Source: UBA6115 sp050952935 (GTDB taxonomy: Bacteria; Bacillota; Clostridia; Christensenellales; Aristaeellaceae). Taken from it: a stretch of 64,000 nucleotides of DNA. The notes under the pieces were generated by a model. It did not search any database, was not told the origin of the DNA, and was given only the letters and a program-made list of their open reading frames with translations. Below are positions 59,151 to 64,000 of the stretch, piece after piece; position 1 is the first letter of the stretch; every line of letters starts with the position of its first letter. A program made the translations under genes and the position numbers. The stretch covers positions 620,001 through 684,000 of the forward strand of contig JBMNLS010000002.1 in NCBI GenBank assembly GCA_050952935.1, read 5' to 3'.

Positions 59151-60215
59151 ATGGAAATAGTGTTATATTCGAGAAGACTTGAGAGAGAAACACCAACCAG
59201 GTTCTTTGTTAACAATCCAACTCCATCTGAAGCAAAAGCTGCTTTGGATATTGGAAATGTTATTGGAGTTGTCACAAATGGAAATTATTTAAAGCGAATG
59301 TTGACTATTCCAGAAACCAAAGACTACACGATTGCTTTTATAGATAAGCTTATTCGGGATGGAATAGATGATGATGAACTAATCGTTGCATTAGCTACAC
59401 AGAATGCTGTAAATGCGTGTGCAAAGATATGGCTTCCCATATTTGAATGCACCAATGGAGAAAAAGGATGGGTAGCAATTCAGGGGAATCCAAACCATGA
59501 CACAGATTATGATTTTATTGTTTCAGAAGCAAATCGTTTCTATACTGTGAGTCCCAATGTTCGTGTCAAATTTCCTGCGACAAAAGAGGCAATAAAAGCA
59601 CTCGAGAGCATGACGGCATTAGGAAAAGCGACATTAGCGACTTGTGGCTTTTCGGTACAATACACTATAGAAGCCATTGAAGCTTATCAACGAGGATGTA
59701 AACTATCAAAGAGACAAGTACCGAGGCTATATGTAACATTATTAGCTGGTCATATAGACGAATATCTTGCAAAGTATGTTAAAGCCAATAATATTTCTAT
59801 CTCCCCAGGTGTTCTATCAAGGGCGGGTGTTGAAATTGCAAAGACGGTCTATAAGCTCTGGTATGATAGGTACCGAAACACGAATAGCCGAATAGTGAGT
59901 AGCTGTAGAGAATTGTATCATTTTACGGAAATGGTTCCAGGAGATATGTCAGTAACTGTGAACCACAATTTTATCAAGGAACTCAACAATCTTAATCCCA
60001 ATATTGACAATCGAATCTCCATGAGAGAGCCTGATTCTGTGTTCGAAGAACTTAAAGATACATTTCCTGTATTTGATTTTTCAACCTCTGAGAAAAGCAC
60101 AAAATATGGTTGCTGGTCAATGTTACCAACGGCTCTGTACTTTCGTAATTATGTACGGTCGGGATGGGACTTTTCGACATCAATAGTTCGAGAAAGACGT
60201 TTGATGTTTCAGTAA
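59151..60215 (+). CDS. Transaldolase-family protein
   Basis: A protein of 354 residues. The Schiff-base lysine is Lys140 in VRVKFPATKEAIKA, preceded by the phosphate-binding and barrel segments GNPNHDTDYDFIV, and followed by LATCGFSVQYTIEAIEAYQRG. Length is a little above classical TalB of about 316 residues, with an extra C-terminal region of about 90 residues. Genomic company with a ketose kinase and a ribose-type transporter suggests it cleaves or transfers a three-carbon unit from a ketose phosphate made by that kinase. AAGGGAGGG precedes the ATG. The actual sugar is unknown. Confidence 0.78.
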   Translation: MEIVLYSRRLERETPTRFFVNNPTPSEAKAALDIGNVIGVVTNGNYLKRMLTIPETKDYTIAFIDKLIRDGIDDDELIVALATQNAVNACAKIWLPIFECTNGEKGWVAIQGNPNHDTDYDFIVSEANRFYTVSPNVRVKFPATKEAIKALESMTALGKATLATCGFSVQYTIEAIEAYQRGCKLSKRQVPRLYVTLLAGHIDEYLAKYVKANNISISPGVLSRAGVEIAKTVYKLWYDRYRNTNSRIVSSCRELYHFTEMVPGDMSVTVNHNFIKELNNLNPNIDNRISMREPDSVFEELKDTFPVFDFSTSEKSTKYGCWSMLPTALYFRNYVRSGWDFSTSIVRERRLMFQ

Positions 60216-60288
60216 ATTCAAAAAAGAAAACTACATCCATAGAAACAAATAAAATGGATGAGTTAATAAAAGGAGGAGGACAAACCAA

Positions 60289-61236
60289 ATGAAAAAGAAC
60301 ATTTTTCGTAACTTTCCCTTTCTGGTAATTCTGGTACTAATGTTGACAGTCACCGTAGCTTTTGCCGAAGGAAGAACAATCGGAACCGTTATTTTAGATG
60401 GGACTAATCCACACTGCACTCTCTTCGAAAAAGGATTTCGTAGTATAGTGGAAGATAAATATGGCGATAAAGCTGTTGTTTTGGACGCTCTTGGCGATCC
60501 CGAAACTCTCATCAATAGCATTAGTGATTTAATGTCACAACAAGTTGATGGTATTGTGCTAGAAGCTTGTGATGCTGAAGCGCCAATTGCAATCCTTAAA
60601 GAAGTCAAAAACTTAATGGGGATCCCTGTAGCGGCAGCAGATATGTATTTAGCGACCACTGAAGAAGAAGGCTTGGTAATCAGCCAAACAGTTTCACAGA
60701 ACTATGAAGCAGGAGTCGCGGTTGCTGAAGACCTTCTTAAAAGAGTTGGCACCAAGGATACTAATGTTTGTATTTTGGAAATGAAGCAAAACAGCTCTGG
60801 TATGATGCGTATTCAGGGTTTCCTTGATACAATAAAAGGTCATGATAATATAATTATTATCGAACAATCACAACCCAGCGAAGATTCTGTTGAAGCAAAA
60901 CTAGCACTCGCTGAAATCTGGGTGCAGAAACACGAGAACATTGATGCAGTATTCTGTTATCATGATGTTGCTTCGCTTACCGTTGTCCAGGCTTTAAAAG
61001 CAGCTGGAAGGCTTGACGGTGTGCTGATTTATGGTGTTGACGGATCTCCGGATGCCATGCTTGCTATTAAGAAAGGAGAGATGACTGGTACTAGTAAGCA
61101 ACAGCCTGATCAGATGGCTATACATTCCGCAGAGGATGTGTACACAGTACTTAATGGCGGTACTATCGAACATGAATGGGAGGTTTACATACCTACTGTG
61201 TTTGTCGATGCAAGCAATGTAGATCAATATCTGTAA
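60289..61236 (+). CDS. Sugar ABC transporter substrate-binding protein (ribose type)
   Basis: A protein of 315 residues with an N-terminal signal peptide (about 1-26, ending VAFA), then a periplasmic-binding fold of the RbsB/Peripla_BP_4 type: TIGTVILDGTNPHCTLFEKG (first lobe), QQVDGIVLEACDAEAP and VLIYGVDGSPDAMLAIKKGE near the hinge. There is no cysteine at the cleavage site, so it is not an evident lipoprotein, which is unusual for a Gram-positive. AAAGGAGGAGG precedes the ATG. The ATPase and permease genes follow, and the ligand is probably a pentose, hexose or deoxy-sugar. Confidence 0.85.
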   Translation: MKKNIFRNFPFLVILVLMLTVTVAFAEGRTIGTVILDGTNPHCTLFEKGFRSIVEDKYGDKAVVLDALGDPETLINSISDLMSQQVDGIVLEACDAEAPIAILKEVKNLMGIPVAAADMYLATTEEEGLVISQTVSQNYEAGVAVAEDLLKRVGTKDTNVCILEMKQNSSGMMRIQGFLDTIKGHDNIIIIEQSQPSEDSVEAKLALAEIWVQKHENIDAVFCYHDVASLTVVQALKAAGRLDGVLIYGVDGSPDAMLAIKKGEMTGTSKQQPDQMAIHSAEDVYTVLNGGTIEHEWEVYIPTVFVDASNVDQYL

Positions 61237-61344
61237 AAAATGATTTGTTGAGTATTTACTTAATGTATAAATCAGAGTAAGACAAGACGATTTTTGCTGG
61301 GCGAGAAGCAAGTTGTGCTTATCGCCTGGCAATTGGTAGGAATT

Positions 61345-62859
61345 ATGAATGATGCGATTTTATTGATGAATTCCATTGTAAAGAAGTTTCCTGGCGTGAA
61401 CGCTTTACGAAATGTGGATTTTGAGTTACGAAAGGGTGAAGTCCATGCACTATTAGGCGAGAATGGCGCAGGAAAATCAACACTCATGAAATGTTTAAGC
61501 GGTATACACACTATAGATAGTGGCAGCATTTCACTTGATGGAAAAAAAATCGAAATCAAATCTGTGCAAGATGCGATACGAAATAATATCAGTATTATTC
61601 ATCAAGAACTTGTATTATGTGAAGAATTAACCATAGCGGAAAACATATTTATGGGCCGAGAACCAATAGGGAAATGTCGATTAACAAACAAGAGAAAGCT
61701 ATATAATGAAGCCCAAAAAATAATTGATCGAATTGATAGTAGTTTGAATGTTTATCGAAAAGTAAATTCGTTGTCAACTGCGCAAAAACAAATGGTAGAA
61801 ATTGCGAAAGCTTTAAGCATGAATGTAAGGATTCTGATCATGGATGAACCGACTGCAATGCTTTCACAACGTGAAGTTAATGCTCTATTTTTGCTAATTC
61901 GTTCTCTGAGAGATGAAGGGATATCAATTGTTTATATTTCTCATAGAATGGAAGAAATATTTCACATATCTGATCGTATTACTGTATTAAGAGATGGTAT
62001 GTTGATTAAAACTTTGGAAACATCAAAAACTAACAATCAAGAATTAATAGACTTGATGGTCGGTCGAAAGCTTGAAGAATATTATGTTCGCACAGACCAC
62101 AATATTGGCGGAACAATATTTGAGGCAAAAAACATTAATAGGTATGATGGGCGTGTGGTAAATGCTAACTTTCATCTAAGAAAGGGTGAAGTATTAGGCT
62201 TTGCCGGTCTAGTTGGATCGGGAAGAACCGAACTGATGCGTGCAATATTTGGTATTGATAGATTTGTTTCTGGAGAGATCTTGATCAATGATAAACCAGT
62301 CGTTATTAGAACTGTTGAAGACGCAATAAACCTTGGTATTGGAATGGTTCCTGAGGACAGAAAGCTAGAGGGGCTTTTTCTACATCGTGAGGTTATGTTC
62401 AATATCACTTTAGGTGTTTTAGGTAGATTTATATCACTTTTCCGGATAGATCATCACAAAGAAGATATGATCGCTGATCAATATATTGACATGCTATCCA
62501 TTAAGGTAAGTTCCAGAAATCAAGTTGTAGAAACTTTATCTGGAGGGAATCAACAGAAAGTGGTGCTTTCAAAATGGCTTGTTATGTCTCCCAATATATT
62601 AATTTTAGATGAACCAACTCGTGGTATCGATGTTGGTGCAAAAGCAGAGGTTTATGCAATTATTGATGATCTCGCTAAAAAAGGTATTAGTATTATCTTG
62701 GTCTCTTCAGAAATGATGGAACTCATTAATATATGTGACCGCATTTATGTAATGTGTAATGGACATATTAGTACTTGTCTTCATCGCAATGAGATGAAGC
62801 AGGAAACAATTCTAAAGCATGCGCTAGGAGTGAATGAGTATGCAAGATGTGAAAAATAA
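61345..62859 (+). CDS. Sugar ABC transporter ATP-binding protein (RbsA type, two ABC domains)
   Basis: A protein of 504 residues made of two ABC domains. The first has Walker A GENGAGKST (38-46), a signature-like LSTAQKQMVEIAKAL and Walker B ILIMDEPTAML. The second has the degenerate Walker A GLVGSGRTELMRA normal for this family, the signature LSGGNQQKVVLSKWL and Walker B ILILDEPTRG. This is the RbsA/MglA/AraG arrangement. I chose the ATG at 61345 after GGTAGG; an upstream start 17 codons earlier lacks family similarity. It overlaps the permease gene by 20 bases. Confidence 0.92.
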   Translation: MNDAILLMNSIVKKFPGVNALRNVDFELRKGEVHALLGENGAGKSTLMKCLSGIHTIDSGSISLDGKKIEIKSVQDAIRNNISIIHQELVLCEELTIAENIFMGREPIGKCRLTNKRKLYNEAQKIIDRIDSSLNVYRKVNSLSTAQKQMVEIAKALSMNVRILIMDEPTAMLSQREVNALFLLIRSLRDEGISIVYISHRMEEIFHISDRITVLRDGMLIKTLETSKTNNQELIDLMVGRKLEEYYVRTDHNIGGTIFEAKNINRYDGRVVNANFHLRKGEVLGFAGLVGSGRTELMRAIFGIDRFVSGEILINDKPVVIRTVEDAINLGIGMVPEDRKLEGLFLHREVMFNITLGVLGRFISLFRIDHHKEDMIADQYIDMLSIKVSSRNQVVETLSGGNQQKVVLSKWLVMSPNILILDEPTRGIDVGAKAEVYAIIDDLAKKGISIILVSSEMMELINICDRIYVMCNGHISTCLHRNEMKQETILKHALGVNEYARCEK

Positions 62860-63844
62860 AAGTGAATTTGATACATTCAAAACACGATTTATTACCGCTT
62901 TAAAGACCAATTCAAGCGTTTTTATTGCTTTCGCTATTGTTTTTATTCTTGCTTCGTCTATTTCACCTAAGTTTCTTACTTTCACAAATCAGATGATTGT
63001 TTTAAGAATGATTTCAGCGACAACTTTGACTGCATTTGGAATGTCGTTCGTAGTGCTTACAGGAGGTATTGATCTATCTGTTGGTTCATATATGTCACTT
63101 GCAGGTTGTTTGACAACCATTTTGATTTCGTGGTATGAGTTTAATACTATTATTGCAATATTTCTTGCTGTTTGTGTTGGGTTAGTTTTTGGTGCACTAA
63201 ATGGTCTAATAATCACCAAAATGCATATGCCTCCGTTTATCGTGACTTTAGCAACGATGAATATAATGCGTGGTATTTCCTATACAATCACAGGAGGTAA
63301 ACCAGTTTCAATAAAATCAGATCCGCTTTTTGAAAGAGTAGGTGCAGGTTTCATTGGGAAGGTTCCCATAGCAGTCGTTTATATAATTGTCGTTTTTTGT
63401 GTTCTGTGGATGCTATTAAATCGATCTCGTTTTGGACGACATGTGTACGCTGTTGGAGGTAATATTAAAGCGGCCTCATACTCTGGAATCAATACGAATA
63501 GAATAATTTTTTATTCGTATATTCTAACTGGAATTCTCGCTGCTTTCGGAGGAGTCATTCTTGTTTCACGCTTAAATTCCGGTCAACCAACAATTGGTGA
63601 AGGAGCTGAATTGGATGCTATTGCTGCTTGCATAGTTGGTGGAATGAGTCTATCAGGTGGTGTCGGCACATTGACAGGCACATTTATAGGTGCCATTCTA
63701 ATGGGAGTCATTAGCAACATGCTAAACTTGGTAGGGGTTAATTCTTTTGTTCAACTAATTATCAAGGGAATAATAATTGTTTTCTCTGTTTACATTAATA
63801 CACTTCGCAGTTATGCTACCAGGACAAGAAAAATTGATAATTAA
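62840..63844 (+). CDS. Sugar ABC transporter permease (RbsC type)
   Basis: A polytopic permease of 334 residues with about ten helices. FVVLTGGIDLSVGSYMSLAG (about 70-89) and TLATMNIMRGISYTITGG (about 135-152) are the landmarks of the BPD_transp_2 family, as is AVGGNIKAASYSGIN near residue 205. With the two-domain ATPase it forms a ribose-type importer. The ATG at 62840 has GGAG nine bases upstream; ATG 62834 is an alternative two codons earlier. It is followed by the start of a VOC-family gene. Confidence 0.9.
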   Translation: MQDVKNKSEFDTFKTRFITALKTNSSVFIAFAIVFILASSISPKFLTFTNQMIVLRMISATTLTAFGMSFVVLTGGIDLSVGSYMSLAGCLTTILISWYEFNTIIAIFLAVCVGLVFGALNGLIITKMHMPPFIVTLATMNIMRGISYTITGGKPVSIKSDPLFERVGAGFIGKVPIAVVYIIVVFCVLWMLLNRSRFGRHVYAVGGNIKAASYSGINTNRIIFYSYILTGILAAFGGVILVSRLNSGQPTIGEGAELDAIAACIVGGMSLSGGVGTLTGTFIGAILMGVISNMLNLVGVNSFVQLIIKGIIIVFSVYINTLRSYATRTRKIDN

Positions 63845-63900
63845 GATTTATAATATGCTACAATAAGTAAGAAGATATATAATAAAGGAGGAACTGGTAA

Positions 63901-64000
63901 TGAAAGAAAACATATCTCATATAGGACATTATGGTATCACAGTAAGCAACTTAGAAAGAACACGAGATTTTTATGAAAATGTGCTTGGATTTGAATATGA
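63901..64000 (+). CDS. Glyoxalase/VOC-family protein, N-terminal fragment
   Basis: The gene runs off the window; only 33 residues are seen. ISHIGHYGITVSNLERTRDF followed by YENVLGF is the usual first beta-alpha-beta unit of the vicinal oxygen chelate fold, with the first metal-ligand His position in IGHYG. AAAGGAGG precedes the ATG. Placed behind the sugar transporter it may be an isomerase/epimerase-type VOC enzyme of the same pathway, but that cannot be judged from the fragment. Confidence 0.7.

Overview
The window comes from an anaerobic, Gram-positive-type bacterium, most likely a member of the Bacillota (Clostridia in the broad sense). The evidence is a lysine-fermentation gene set, T-box and L-box (lysine) leader RNAs, DivIVA and SepF division proteins, the long (CTC) form of ribosomal protein L25, an SpoVK/CbbX-type AAA ATPase and strong AGGAGG ribosome binding sites. 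Assignment below that level is not possible by reading alone. Base composition is uneven. Most of the window is GC-rich, but about 6.5-17.7 kb (surface glycan genes) and about 52.4-64 kb (restriction-like gene, insertion sequence, sugar genes) are visibly AT-rich and look acquired.

Layout. 1-6.3 kb: the end of an oligopeptide-binding protein, then oppB, oppC, oppD, oppF, a small membrane protein and an M17 leucyl aminopeptidase; this is one peptide import and hydrolysis operon. 6.5-17.7 kb: a tightly overlapping Wzx/Wzy-type polysaccharide operon with an N-deacetylase/N-formyltransferase pair, an initiating phosphoglycosyl transferase, sugar-nucleotide enzymes, a TagB/TagF-like transferase with an IspD/TarI-like cytidylyltransferase, a glycosyltransferase, flippase, polymerase and UDP-GlcNAc 2-epimerase. 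A secreted CHAP-like hydrolase follows. 18.8-27.2 kb: a promoter and lysine riboswitch, then a complete IS110-family element, then the lysine fermentation operon kal-kce-kdd-kamA-kamB-like-kamD-kamE. The IS appears to have landed between the riboswitch and its operon. 27.3-32.5 kb (minus strand): a threonine aldolase-like enzyme, a YfcC-like carrier, a CPS1-type M20 peptidase and a DUF5058-like two-protein membrane system.

32.8-44.8 kb: housekeeping and accessory genes. These are a nitroreductase, the AAA ATPase, a DsrE-like protein, a frameshifted MFS transporter, a YghZ-type aldo/keto reductase, exonuclease III, L25, a transglutaminase-like protein, a D-cysteine desulfhydrase-like enzyme and a division cluster (DivIVA, a SepF with long Pro/Gln-rich tails, a HlyD-like membrane protein). 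44.9-48.7 kb: a T-box, probably threonine-responsive, controlling aspartate kinase, aspartate-semialdehyde dehydrogenase and homoserine dehydrogenase. 48.7-52.4 kb: transketolase and a ferredoxin-like aldo/keto reductase. 52.6-56.3 kb: a stand-alone protein with a type I restriction HsdR-N-like nuclease domain, a complete IS4-family element with a 9-bp target duplication, and a 3' half of a tRNA-Pro that looks like an attachment-site remnant. 56.3-64 kb: a sugar uptake and catabolism cluster (AraC regulator, rhamnulokinase-like kinase, transaldolase-like protein, ribose-type ABC transporter) and the start of a glyoxalase/VOC protein.

Functionally the window describes an amino-acid and peptide fermenter. 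Peptides are imported and cut, lysine is degraded through 3,5-diaminohexanoate to acetoacetate and 3-aminobutyryl-CoA/crotonyl-CoA, and leader RNAs sense amino-acid supply. The observations most worth a second look are the riboswitch separated from its operon by an IS110 element whose upstream segment should encode a guide (bridge) RNA, the orphan HsdR-N protein beside the tRNA remnant, and the deacetylase/formyltransferase pair in the glycan operon.
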